The notes beneath the pieces were generated by a model, which saw only the letters and a program-made list of their open reading frames with translations, did not search any database and was not told the DNA's origin. This document shows positions 42,895 through 51,449 of a stretch of 64,000 bases of DNA, one piece after another. The stretch is from Pseudomonadota bacterium (GTDB taxonomy: Bacteria > Pseudomonadota > Gammaproteobacteria > Ga0077536), in the NCBI GenBank assembly GCA_016719885.1, contig JADJYF010000004.1, forward strand, positions 345,981-409,980, in the 5' to 3' direction. Positions within the stretch are counted from its first letter, which is position 1. The number at the start of each line of letters is the position of its first letter. A program made the translations under genes and the position numbers.

Positions 42895-45800
42895 TGATGA
42901 TGACGCCGCCGCGCGCCGTGCGGCGCTCGACATCGCTCGCTCGTTCGTGGTGCAGGCGCCGGCCGGTTCGGGCAAGACCACGCTCCTGACCCAGCGTTTG
43001 CTGCGCTTGCTGGCGAGCGTGCGCCAGCCCGAGCAGGTGCTGGCCATCACCTTCACGCGCAAGGCCGCCGAGGAAATGCGCGCGCGCATCATCGCCGCCC
43101 TCGATCTCGCCTGCGGGCCGCGCCCCGACGACCCGTTCCGCGCCGCCGTCCACGACGACGCCAGTGCGGTGCTGGCCCACGACCATGAACGCGGCTGGGA
43201 TCTCCGCGCGCAGCCGTCACGGCTGCGCATCATGACCATCGATGCGCTGTGCCAGAGCATCGTGCGCCAGGCGCCGATCAGCGCACGCCTCGCCAGCGCC
43301 CAGGGCGTCGAGGAAGACGCCACGCGCCTGTACCGCGAGGCGGCGCGCGAAACGGTCGAGAGCATTGCCGACGATGCCGAGTGGAGCGCCGCGATCGCGC
43401 AGCTCCTTGCGCACTTCGATAACGATTGGCACAAGCTCGAATCGCTGCTGGCCGAGATGCTGGCGCGTCGCGACCAGTGGCTGCGCGTGCTGCACCGGGG
43501 CGCCGAATTCCAGGCCCTTGAGGTCGGCTTCGCGCGCGTGGTGGCGAACGATCTGCGTCGCGCGCGGCGCCTGCTGGGCCGCGCCGACATCGCCCTCGAC
43601 GAACTGCTGGCCGGCGCCGACGGCGCGGCGCGCCATCTTGCCGCGGTCGATGACGGCGAACGTGCCATCGTCGAACTGGCGGGCCTCGCCGCGCTGCCCG
43701 GCGCCACGCTGGACGACCTGCCGAGCTGGCAGGCGCTGGCGCGACTGCTGCTGACCAAGGACGGCGAGTGGCGGCGCGCGCTCAACAAGAACCAGGGCTT
43801 TCCGAGTGGCAAGGCGTTCGCCGCCGCCAAGCAGTCGATGCTGGACATCATCGCCGCGCTGCGCGAAGTGCTTTCGCTGGATACCGCCTTGCGGCGCGTG
43901 CTGGAACTGCCGCGACAGATGTTCGTGGCCGGCGAGAGCGAGGTGATCAGCGCGCTGCTGGCCGCGCTCAAGCTCGCCGCGGCGCTGTTCGACGTGCAGG
44001 GCCGGCGCAGCGGCCGTGTCGACTTCACCAGCTTCGCGCTGGCCGCCGAGCAGGCGCTGGGCGCGCCCGAGCAGCCCACCGATCTGGCGCTCATGCTCGA
44101 CTACCGCCTGCAGCATTTGCTGGTCGACGAAGTGCAGGACACCTCGTTTACCCAGTACAAGCTGATCGAAGCCCTGACCGCCGGCTGGGAACAGGGCGAC
44201 GGCCGCAGCCTGTTCATGGTCGGCGATCCGATGCAGTCGATCTATCGCTTCCGCCAGGCCGACGTGCGCCTGTTCACCAATTTGCTGCGCGGCGACGCGC
44301 TCGGCGGGCTTGAGCTCGAATGCCTGCGCCTGTCGGCCAACTTCCGCGCGCAGGCCGCGCTGGTCGAATGGATCAACGACGTCATGCCGGTGGCCTGCGC
44401 CAGCGTGCCACTGTTCGAGGTGCCGTTCGTGCTGCAGTCGGCCGTCAAGCCGGCGCTGGCCTCGGTGTGGCAGGTGCACGCCATGTCCGACGGCGACGCC
44501 GCGCGCGAAGCCGCCGAAGTCGTGGCGCGGGTCGAGGCCATTCGCGCCGCGGCGCCGCACGCCAGCATCGCCATCCTGGTGCGCAGCCGCAGTCATCTCG
44601 GCCGCGTGACGGCCGAGCTCGTGGCGCGCGGCCATGCCATCGCCGCGCGCGAGATCGAAGCGCTGGGCGAACTGCCGTGCATCGTCGATCTGCTGGCCCT
44701 GACCCGCGCGCTGCTGCACGAGGCCGACGCCATCGCGTGGCTGGCCGTGCTGCGCGCGCCGTGGTGCGGCATCACGCTCGCGACCTTGCAGCATCTGACC
44801 GCACGCCACGGCACGCTGCTCGAAGCGCTCGAGGACCGCGCGTGGTGCGCCGCGCTGCCGGACGACGAGTCGCGGCGCCTCGAGCGCGTCGGCGGCGTGC
44901 TGGCGGCGGCGCTGGCGCGGGTCGGACGTGAGCCGCTGGCGAGCCTGGTCGAACGCTGCTGGGTGGCGCTGGGCGGGCCGGCCTTGCTCGATGGCGAAGC
45001 GCGCTTCGCCGATGTCAGGAGCTATCTCGATTTGCTCGAAGCGCTGCATCGTGAGGATGCGCCGCTGGCCGTCGAGCGTCTCACCGAGCAACTGTCGACG
45101 CGTTATTCGAGCCCGCCGGCGGCGGCCGACAGCCGCCTGCAGGTGATGACCATCCACCGCGCCAAGGGCCTCGAGTTCGACTACGTGCTGGTGCCGGGCT
45201 GCGGGCGCAAGCCGCGCGCCGACGACCGGCCGCTGTTGGCGTGGCGGGAACATCATGACGAGGACAACTCGGCGCACCTGCTGCTCGCGCCGTCCCCCGC
45301 CAAGGGCGGCAGCCCATGGTTCGCCTACCTGCGCGAGCGCGACAAGGAAGACGTGGCCGCCGAAGCGGTGCGCCTGTTGTACGTGGCCTTGACCCGCGCC
45401 CGCTGCGAAGTGCACCTGCTCGGGCAGCTGACGGCCAAGGACGACGCGCCGGCGAAACCGGCCAAGGGCTCATTCTTCGCGATGCTGTGGCCCGCCATCG
45501 GCGCGGCCGCCGTGGCCACGCTGGCGCCGTCGGTAAGCGCGGACGCGGCACCGCTGGCCGCGCGGGACGGCCCGCAGTTGCGCCGCCATGTGCCCGGCAG
45601 CCTCGCCTCGCCGCGCTTCGAGGCGCCGCTGGCCGGCAGTGAGCCGCCGCTGGAATTCGACTGGGCCGGCACCACCGCCAAGCACATCGGCACGGTGGCC
45701 CATCGTCTGCTGCAGGACCTGTCGCTGCGTGGCGCCGGGGGCGCCTGGACGCCGGCGCTGGCGGTGTTCGCGCGCGGGCAGCTGCGCGCGCTCGGCGTGG

Positions 45801-46195
45801 CGAGCGATGAACTGGACGGCGCGGTGGGTGAGATCGCACGCGCGGTCGAGGCGACCCTCGGCAGTGCGCGCGGTCGCTGGCTGTTCGCCGCCGACCAGGC
45901 AGAGGTCGAAACCGAACTCTGCCTGGCGGTGGTCGAGCATGGCGGCGCGGCACGCGTCGTCATCGACCGCACCTTCGTCGATGGCGAAGGGCGGCGCTGG
46001 ATCGTCGACTTCAAGACCGGCAGCCATCGCGGCGGCGCGCGCGAGGCTTATCTCGATTCAGAACTCACGCGCTACCGGCCGCAGCTCGAACGCTACGCAC
46101 GCATCATGGCCAGCCTCGATGCGCGGCCGATCATGCTCGGCCTGTATTTCCCCTTGCTCGACGGCTGGCGCGAGTGGCCGGCTTCCAGCGCCTGA
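42887..46195 (+). CDS. AddA-like UvrD-family helicase-nuclease
   Basis: 1102 residues from ATG 42887, within the end of the preceding gene. Superfamily 1A motifs are complete: Walker A QAPAGSGKTTLLTQRLL, ITFTRKAAEEMRARI, DEAD-like HLLVDEVQDTSFTQYK, GDPMQSIYRFRQADV, MTIHRAKGLEFDYV and RLLYVALTRARCE. The C-terminal nuclease has RRWIVDFKTGSHRGG. The length and domain order match AddA/RecB-like enzymes; with its neighbour it forms a complete two-nuclease machine of AddAB type. Whether a RecBCD also exists in this genome cannot be seen here. Confidence 0.92.
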   Translation: MRDDDDAAARRAALDIARSFVVQAPAGSGKTTLLTQRLLRLLASVRQPEQVLAITFTRKAAEEMRARIIAALDLACGPRPDDPFRAAVHDDASAVLAHDHERGWDLRAQPSRLRIMTIDALCQSIVRQAPISARLASAQGVEEDATRLYREAARETVESIADDAEWSAAIAQLLAHFDNDWHKLESLLAEMLARRDQWLRVLHRGAEFQALEVGFARVVANDLRRARRLLGRADIALDELLAGADGAARHLAAVDDGERAIVELAGLAALPGATLDDLPSWQALARLLLTKDGEWRRALNKNQGFPSGKAFAAAKQSMLDIIAALREVLSLDTALRRVLELPRQMFVAGESEVISALLAALKLAAALFDVQGRRSGRVDFTSFALAAEQALGAPEQPTDLALMLDYRLQHLLVDEVQDTSFTQYKLIEALTAGWEQGDGRSLFMVGDPMQSIYRFRQADVRLFTNLLRGDALGGLELECLRLSANFRAQAALVEWINDVMPVACASVPLFEVPFVLQSAVKPALASVWQVHAMSDGDAAREAAEVVARVEAIRAAAPHASIAILVRSRSHLGRVTAELVARGHAIAAREIEALGELPCIVDLLALTRALLHEADAIAWLAVLRAPWCGITLATLQHLTARHGTLLEALEDRAWCAALPDDESRRLERVGGVLAAALARVGREPLASLVERCWVALGGPALLDGEARFADVRSYLDLLEALHREDAPLAVERLTEQLSTRYSSPPAAADSRLQVMTIHRAKGLEFDYVLVPGCGRKPRADDRPLLAWREHHDEDNSAHLLLAPSPAKGGSPWFAYLRERDKEDVAAEAVRLLYVALTRARCEVHLLGQLTAKDDAPAKPAKGSFFAMLWPAIGAAAVATLAPSVSADAAPLAARDGPQLRRHVPGSLASPRFEAPLAGSEPPLEFDWAGTTAKHIGTVAHRLLQDLSLRGAGGAWTPALAVFARGQLRALGVASDELDGAVGEIARAVEATLGSARGRWLFAADQAEVETELCLAVVEHGGAARVVIDRTFVDGEGRRWIVDFKTGSHRGGAREAYLDSELTRYRPQLERYARIMASLDARPIMLGLYFPLLDGWREWPASSA

Positions 46196-46821
46196 GCGCA
46201 GCGCTCGCGCAGCCGCGCCAGCAGCGCGCCCAACATCGGCGTCGCGAACAGGAACACCGAGCCGGGCAAGGGCACCGGGCGCAGCTCGCCTTCGAGTCGC
46301 ACGTTGTCGAGGCGCAGGGTGCCGGTGATGGCGGTGGCGCCGCTGCCGGCCAGGTTCAACACCAGCTCGCGCGCGTCGGAGACCAGCGCCAGCGGGATGT
46401 CGAAACCGTGGAAACTGCCGGTGACCGCGCCGCTGGCCAAGGTCGTGCCGGCATGGCTCAAGGTCCAGCCGTTCGGACCACTGGCCGAGCCGCGAATGTC
46501 GAAATGCAGAAGGTCGAGCGCCAGCCGCCGCGCGCCGCTCTGTTCGATGACGAGATGCAGTTGGTTGCTGCCGGTGAAACCGCTGGCCGACAGCGCGCGA
46601 CCGGGATTGCCGGCGAGGTCGCCGAGGCGCCCGAGATCGTCGCTCCAGGCCGCACTCGCGAGGCCCGCGGCGAGCGTGCCGGGCGCGGCGTCGAACACAC
46701 CGGCGGCATCGTCGAAGCTGAACGCCACCAGCGTGCTGGCATGCACGGCGGCGGGCATGGGGGCGAGACACAGGCAGGAAAGAAAACCGGCGCGCAGGCG
46801 CCGAGCGTGAAGGATATCCAT
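46093..46821 (-). CDS. Small secreted protein with VPLPG-CTERM signal
   Basis: 242 residues as read from ATG 46821, with GGGAG upstream. It has a signal peptide ending near VHASTL, a jelly-roll-like domain (VAFSFDDAAGVFDAAPGTLA, SFHGFDIPLALVSDARELVL), and RPVPLPGSVFLFATPMLGAL, a CTERM sorting signal. That signal should end within a few Arg residues (LLARLRERC), but the frame runs on 45 more residues, antisense to the helicase gene end, so a small frameshift or lost stop is likely near 46190. A second exosortase-type substrate in the window. Confidence 0.75.
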   Translation of the reverse strand: MDILHARRLRAGFLSCLCLAPMPAAVHASTLVAFSFDDAAGVFDAAPGTLAAGLASAAWSDDLGRLGDLAGNPGRALSASGFTGSNQLHLVIEQSGARRLALDLLHFDIRGSASGPNGWTLSHAGTTLASGAVTGSFHGFDIPLALVSDARELVLNLAGSGATAITGTLRLDNVRLEGELRPVPLPGSVFLFATPMLGALLARLRERCAQALEAGHSRQPSSKGKYRPSMIGRASRLAMMRA

Positions 46822-46923
46822 ATCCAAACTCCCTTTGATGAATGCAACGCCGTCCTGGCGTTGTACGCTGGATTGTAGAACGGCGACCGCGCGAGATCGA
46901 GACGCCGGCCGCGGGCAGCAAGC

Positions 46924-48333
46924 CTAGTGCGGGTCTTCGAGCTTGAGCGGCAGGGCGGCCGGACCGGTTTCGACCTGGTGGATGAGTTCCGACTGCCGCT
47001 TGGCGCCGGTCTTGATGAAGATGTGCTTGAGATGGGTGCGCGCGGTGTTGACCGCGATGCCGATGACATGCGCGGCCTCTTCGAGGCTGTGGCCGCTGGC
47101 GAGTGCCTGCACCAACACGATTTCGGCGCGCGTGAGCCCGTAGATCTGCTGCAGCACCTGGGCCGACAGTGGCCGGTAGCCGGGTGATTCGAACACCAGC
47201 AGCGCGACCGTCACGTTACCGTCGGCCGGCACCGGCGTGGCCACCAGGATCACGCGGCGATCGTCTTCGGCGCGGATGGTGCAGATCTCGCTCGTGACTT
47301 CGTCGGGCGCCTGCTGCTGACCGCGCGCCGCCGCGCGCTGCACCACGCCGCACAGGCTGGCGTGGTCATGGTCGCTGGTCGCGCGCAGATGGCCGCGCGT
47401 CACTGACACCGTGGCGTGAGATTTCAGGATCTCGTCGGCCATCTGGTTGATGTAGAGCAGCTTCAACTGCTTGTCGACCAGCACCATCGCCATCGGCAGC
47501 TGATCGAACACGAAGCGCAGTGCATTGCTGGCCTGCGACAGCGCGGCGAGGCTTGCGCGGGTGGTCGACTCGCTCATGCGCAGCGCGACGCCGAAACACT
47601 GGCCGCGGGCGTCGGTGAGCGGCTTCAGGGTGTCGTTGCCGCTGGTGTCGTCGGCCAGCACCGCCTGTTCGGCATTGAGTTTGAAGGTGCGACGCACCAC
47701 CGCGCTGGCATCGTTGGCGTTCAACTCGTACAGCGTCATGAGAATGTTGGCCAGCGGTTGGCCGACCAGCGCGTCACGCGTCCAGCCGGTCAGGCGCTCG
47801 GCATGACGATTGACGAAAGTGATGCGGGCATCGCGATCGGCGGTGATGATCGCTTCCTGATCCTTGCCCTCGCGGTTGCCGGCCTCGTCGTGCTGACGCG
47901 CTTCTTCCTGCTTGTGCAGGGCGAGGTTGATGGTGGTCAGCAGATCCTTGGTGGTGAACGGCTTGTTGATGAAGCCGGCGGGCTGGGTGGCGCGCGCTCT
48001 ATCGAGCAGATCGCGGTCGGCGTAGGCCGACACGTAAACCACCGGGATGTCGTACTGGGTGCGGATGCGGTGTGCGGCTTCGATGCCGTCTATGCCATCG
48101 CCGAGACGGATGTCCATCAGGATCAGATCGGGACGCAGTTCGCGCGCGCGCTCTATCGCCTCGTTGCCGTCTTTGGCGATGCCGACCACGTCGTAGCCGA
48201 GCCCGCGCAGGCGCATGCGCAGGGCGCCCGCGACCGCGCGCTGATCTTCGACGACAAGTATGTTTGCTCCCGCCACGTTCGCTGTTACCGCCGCTGCTGT
48301 CCAGCCGACTGACGAAGTGTCACGCGGATACAT
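46924..48333 (-). CDS. Response regulator with receiver, two PAS domains and LuxR-type HTH
   Basis: 469 residues from ATG 48333 (a GTG two codons earlier is possible). The receiver domain spans about 25–140 (ILVVEDQRAVAGALRMRLRG, phospho-acceptor in DLILMDIRLGDGIDG, Lys in INKPFTT). A PAS domain follows (ITADRDARITFVNRHAERLT), then a second PAS-like domain (DQLPMAMVLVDKQLKLLYIN), and a LuxR-type DNA-binding domain (YGLTRAEIVLVQALASGHSL, then NTARTHLKHIFIKTGA). A receiver combined with PAS domains and an output domain in one chain without an adjacent kinase is unusual. Targets unknown. Confidence 0.88.
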   Translation of the reverse strand: MYPRDTSSVGWTAAAVTANVAGANILVVEDQRAVAGALRMRLRGLGYDVVGIAKDGNEAIERARELRPDLILMDIRLGDGIDGIEAAHRIRTQYDIPVVYVSAYADRDLLDRARATQPAGFINKPFTTKDLLTTINLALHKQEEARQHDEAGNREGKDQEAIITADRDARITFVNRHAERLTGWTRDALVGQPLANILMTLYELNANDASAVVRRTFKLNAEQAVLADDTSGNDTLKPLTDARGQCFGVALRMSESTTRASLAALSQASNALRFVFDQLPMAMVLVDKQLKLLYINQMADEILKSHATVSVTRGHLRATSDHDHASLCGVVQRAAARGQQQAPDEVTSEICTIRAEDDRRVILVATPVPADGNVTVALLVFESPGYRPLSAQVLQQIYGLTRAEIVLVQALASGHSLEEAAHVIGIAVNTARTHLKHIFIKTGAKRQSELIHQVETGPAALPLKLEDPH

Positions 48334-48424
48334 CGTCACTCGACCGTACTATACCGCATCCTGCTCGTTGCACCATGGCCGCGACCGCGGGCGAATTTTC
48401 GGCGCGACGGGCGTCGCGACGAAC

Positions 48425-49438
48425 TCAACGATCGTCGCGAAACTGCTTCTGGAAGAGCTCGCGACGTTCCTGCGCGTCGACCGTGAGCGTGGCTATCGGA
48501 CGCGCCTCGAGGCGCGCGAGGCCGATGTCTTCGCCGGTCTCTTCGCAAAACCCGTAGCTGCCGTCTTCGATGCGCTTGATGGCGTCGTCGATCTTCTTGA
48601 GCAGCTTGCGGTAACGATCGCGCGTGCGCAATTCGAGGATGTTGTCCGACTCGCGGCTGGCGCGTTCGGCTTCGTCGCCGACGTCGCGGATCTCGGAACG
48701 CAGATGATCGAGGGTTTCCTGTGACTCGGTGATCAACTCGTCGCGCCAGTTGCGCAGCTTGTTGCGGAAGTACAGGAGCTGCATGGGGTTCATGTACTCC
48801 TCATCCTTGCTCGGCACGTAGCCGGCGGGCAGCTTCACTTCGTCGAGATTGATCATGCGCGGGCGCGCGGCGGCTTGCGCCGGCTCATGCGTCGGGGCTT
48901 TGGCTATCGCGGTCGCGGCGCGGGCTACCTGGGCGGGCGGGGTATGGGTTTCGCTGGCTTTCTTGCGCACGCTGGTCTCTTTGACAGGGGTAACTTTCTT
49001 GGCGGCCTTGGCCGGCGCCGGTGCCGCGGCGGGAGTGGGCACGGCGACAGGCTTGGTGGCTGCCGCCTTCGGCGGTTCGGGCTTCTTCATAACGGGCTTC
49101 GGAGCAGCGGTCTTGGGCGCAGGCGTCTTGGCCGGCGCGGCTTTCGGCGGCGCGGCCTTGGTCACTGCGGGCTTGGCTTTGGCAGCGGGCTTGGGCGCCG
49201 CCTTGGCGACGACCTTCTTCGCTGCTGGTTTGGCTGTGGGCTTGGGGGCGGCCTTCTTGGCCGGCGCCTTCTTGGCCGGTGCTTTTTTCGCGACAGCCTT
49301 CTTGGCCGGTGCTTTCTTGGCCGCCGCCTTGGCGGGCGCGGCCTTCTTGCCTGGTTTCGACGCGGGCGTCTTCTTCTTTACCGGGGCACGTGGGCTTGCC
49401 TTCTGCTTGGCGGAAGATTTCTTCTTTGCATTGGCCAC
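48425..49438 (-). CDS. dksA: DksA-family RNA polymerase regulator with long histone H1-like tail
   Basis: 337 residues from GTG 49438, preceded by AGAGGTGG at 7 bases; a GTG at 49447 is less well placed. Residues 1 to about 200 are Lys/Ala/Pro repeats (KKAPAKKAVAKKAPAKKAPA), like histone H1 or AlgP. The DksA domain follows (YMNPMQLLYFRNKLRNWRDE) with the coiled coil and RDRYRKLLKKIDDAIKRIED. The zinc-finger region retains only the first of four cysteines (YGFCEETGEDIGLARLEARP, then TLTVDAQE), so it is the zinc-independent type. DksA binds the polymerase secondary channel and mediates the stringent response with ppGpp. Tails of this kind are known in Xanthomonas-like DksA. Confidence 0.93.
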   Translation of the reverse strand: MANAKKKSSAKQKASPRAPVKKKTPASKPGKKAAPAKAAAKKAPAKKAVAKKAPAKKAPAKKAAPKPTAKPAAKKVVAKAAPKPAAKAKPAVTKAAPPKAAPAKTPAPKTAAPKPVMKKPEPPKAAATKPVAVPTPAAAPAPAKAAKKVTPVKETSVRKKASETHTPPAQVARAATAIAKAPTHEPAQAAARPRMINLDEVKLPAGYVPSKDEEYMNPMQLLYFRNKLRNWRDELITESQETLDHLRSEIRDVGDEAERASRESDNILELRTRDRYRKLLKKIDDAIKRIEDGSYGFCEETGEDIGLARLEARPIATLTVDAQERRELFQKQFRDDR

Positions 49439-49609
49439 GTTAACCACCTCTTGTGCGTGTCGCGCGCATTGCTTCGAGCGTCACGTATCACGTTTCCCGG
49501 CAAGACAGGTCATAAAACCGGGGCGCAACATTAATCATTTTCACCGGTCAGCGCAATGCTGCGCAGGGGCGTCGACAGGCGTCGTCCGCCGCGCCGGATC
49601 AGGCCGCGA

Positions 49610-50341
49610 TCAGGGCCGACTCCAATCGTCGAGTTCCATCACCAGCGAGCCCGCTTGGAGACCCTTGGCGCTGGTCTGTTCGTGGCGTTCCATGCGCACC
49701 AGGCCGACACCCGGCGCATACCACTCACGCGTCGTCACTTCGATGTGCGTGGCGCCGACGCCGTTGCCGAGATCGCTGTCGGCCTGGCCCTGGCCTTCGA
49801 GCAGCAGGCAGCGCTCGAAGTCGCCGGCCGGCGTGGTGACGGCCGCGTCCAGCGCCGCGACGCGGAAGCGCATCGCCAGCGGCACCTGCACGCGGAACAG
49901 CGTCTCCCACGGCGCCGCCGAGCTCTCCAGCACTGTGGTGGCGCTGCGGCCCTGCCACTCTTGCGCAAGCGCCGGATGCAGCGGCATGACCATTTGTGGT
50001 TGGTCGTCGTCGGCGGCGCGCGGACCACGGCTGCGCTCGACGCCGACGCGCCACGTGCCGTCGTCGTTGATGCGGTAAAGAAAACGTTGGCCGTCGAGCG
50101 TCGCGCGCACACGCAGATCGGCCGGCTGATTGGCGAGCGGGTCCAGCACCGACAAGGCGTGACGCAGTTCGCGGCGGCCATCCATGGTGGTGCGCTCGAC
50201 GCGATACTGCCAGCGGCTGCCGGGCTCGAGCGGGAAATAGCTGTCATCATGCCTGCCCTGGCCACACGCCGCGACGCCCAGCACCAACAGCAACAGACAC
50301 AGGCGCGCGACGGCGCAGCGATGGATGGCAATGATCGACAT
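49610..50341 (-). CDS. Hypothetical lipoprotein
   Basis: 243 residues from ATG 50341. The signal peptide ends LVLGVAACGQG, a lipobox. The mature protein begins SYFPLEPGSRWQYRVERTTM and ends TREWYAPGVGLVRMERHEQT, a pattern seen in many beta-rich lipoproteins that measure or bind a ligand, but no function is assigned. It lies downstream of nothing on its strand and diverges from the cytochrome c gene. Confidence 0.75.
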   Translation of the reverse strand: MSIIAIHRCAVARLCLLLLVLGVAACGQGRHDDSYFPLEPGSRWQYRVERTTMDGRRELRHALSVLDPLANQPADLRVRATLDGQRFLYRINDDGTWRVGVERSRGPRAADDDQPQMVMPLHPALAQEWQGRSATTVLESSAAPWETLFRVQVPLAMRFRVAALDAAVTTPAGDFERCLLLEGQGQADSDLGNGVGATHIEVTTREWYAPGVGLVRMERHEQTSAKGLQAGSLVMELDDWSRP

Positions 50342-50669
50342 GACCAGCCATGGTAAAGGAAAGCACGCGTGGCCCGCACCGTCGATGCGAATGCGCCTCA
50401 GCTTCCACTCGGCAGGCGGGTCTAGTAGTATTCGCGCGTTCGCGCGGACTGCCCTCGTGGCCACGCGCGGATGGCGGCCGCGGGTATGGGGTACCCGCTG
50501 GCGTCGAGATGGGCGGTGTCGTGGGGTGACTCGAGTGCCGGCGACGGCCGCCGCCCCACGCTGTCATAGCGGCGCGCCACGCGCCGGTCAGATGAAACAA
50601 CACAAGACTGTCACGGTGCGCCGTGATGGCTACCGTCGCTGGCGTCGGCGCCGGCAGAAGGGGAACCTG
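50342..50669. other. Divergent intergenic region
   Basis: 328 bp between the lipoprotein gene and the first cytochrome gene, transcribed away from each other. An open frame continues upstream of the cytochrome start but has a Arg-rich, shadow-like composition. No clear -35/-10 pair and no repeat family member was found. It must contain both promoters. Confidence 0.4.
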
Positions 50670-50996
50670 ATGAATTTGCGAAAGAGCTCGGTCTTCACCG
50701 CCGTCCTGCTGCTGGCCGGCTCCGCCAGCGCATTTGCCGATGGCGATGCGGCGGCGGGACGCAAGAAGGCGGAAACCTGCCTGGGCTGCCATGCCGTGCC
50801 GGGCTATTTCAATGTATATCCCAGCTATCACGTGCCGATGCTGGGCGGACAGAGTGGCAAGTACATCGAGTCCGCGCTCAAGCAATACCGCGATGGCGGC
50901 CGTCAGCACGACACCATGCATGCGAACGCGGCCAACCTGAGCGATCAGGACATGGCCGACATCGGCGCTTACATCGAAAGCTACCGCAACAAGTAG
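50670..50996 (+). CDS. Small periplasmic cytochrome c
   Basis: 108 residues from ATG 50670, with AAGGGG upstream. The signal peptide (SSVFTAVLLLAGSASAFA) is followed by one haem-binding CLGCH motif and a likely axial Met in YHVPMLGGQSGKYI or HDTMHANAANLS. It is a single class I domain of the type found in tandem cytochrome c4-like pairs. Likely passes electrons to a terminal oxidase or receives them from a periplasmic dehydrogenase. The next cytochrome gene follows by 30 bp. Confidence 0.9.
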   Translation: MNLRKSSVFTAVLLLAGSASAFADGDAAAGRKKAETCLGCHAVPGYFNVYPSYHVPMLGGQSGKYIESALKQYRDGGRQHDTMHANAANLSDQDMADIGAYIESYRNK

Positions 50997-51026
50997 TCGG
51001 TCAATAAGGTCGCCGGAGTACCACGC

Positions 51027-51392
51027 ATGAACACCAAAATGATTTTCTCTTTCGTCTGTGCGCTCGGCCTGGCCGCGTTCACCAGCCTCGCCAGCGCCGA
51101 ACAAGCGGCCGCCCCCGCCGGCAACGGCATGAGCTTCGACGACAAGCTCAAGGCCTGTGCCGCCTGCCATGGCGAGAAGGGTGACAAGCCGCTGGCGCCC
51201 GACTACCCGGTGCTGGCCGGTCAACACGCCGACTACATCGTGCAGTCCTTGAAGAACTATCGCGACGGGCGCCGCAATCACCCGATCATGGGCATGCAGG
51301 TCAAGGCGCTCGGCCTCACCGACGAAGACATGGTCAAGCTTGGCCAGCACTTCGCGGGCCAGACCGGCCTGAAGACGCTCGATATCAAGTAA
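51027..51392 (+). CDS. Small periplasmic cytochrome c
   Basis: 121 residues with a signal peptide (FVCALGLAAFTSLASA), one CAACHG haem motif and likely Met ligands in HPIMGMQVKALG. The mature part resembles the preceding cytochrome (YPVLAGQHADYIVQSLKNYR against MLGGQSGKYIESALKQYRDG), so the two arose by duplication. Together they are equivalent to the two domains of cytochrome c4. Transcription ends at the palindrome at 51407. Confidence 0.9.
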   Translation: MNTKMIFSFVCALGLAAFTSLASAEQAAAPAGNGMSFDDKLKACAACHGEKGDKPLAPDYPVLAGQHADYIVQSLKNYRDGRRNHPIMGMQVKALGLTDEDMVKLGQHFAGQTGLKTLDIK

Positions 51393-51406
51393 TCCGGCAG
51401 GATTTT

Positions 51407-51436
51407 TTGTGGGTCCGACTTCAGTCGGACCCACAA
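51407..51436. terminator. Perfect 14-bp hairpin of the REP family between convergent genes
   Basis: TTGTGGGTCCGACT and AGTCGGACCCACAA are exact inverted copies separated by TC. It is preceded by six T residues and lies between the convergent cytochrome and CoA-transferase genes, so it can end transcription from both sides. The core is the same as at 22995–23077. Confidence 0.75.
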
Positions 51437-51449
51437 TCATTTCTGCCTC

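Noticed and set aside
40873..45415. Very long minus-strand open frames opposite the nuclease and helicase genes
   Set aside because: The plus-strand genes carry full helicase and nuclease motifs; the opposite frames are Ala/Arg/Ser-rich with no family signature.
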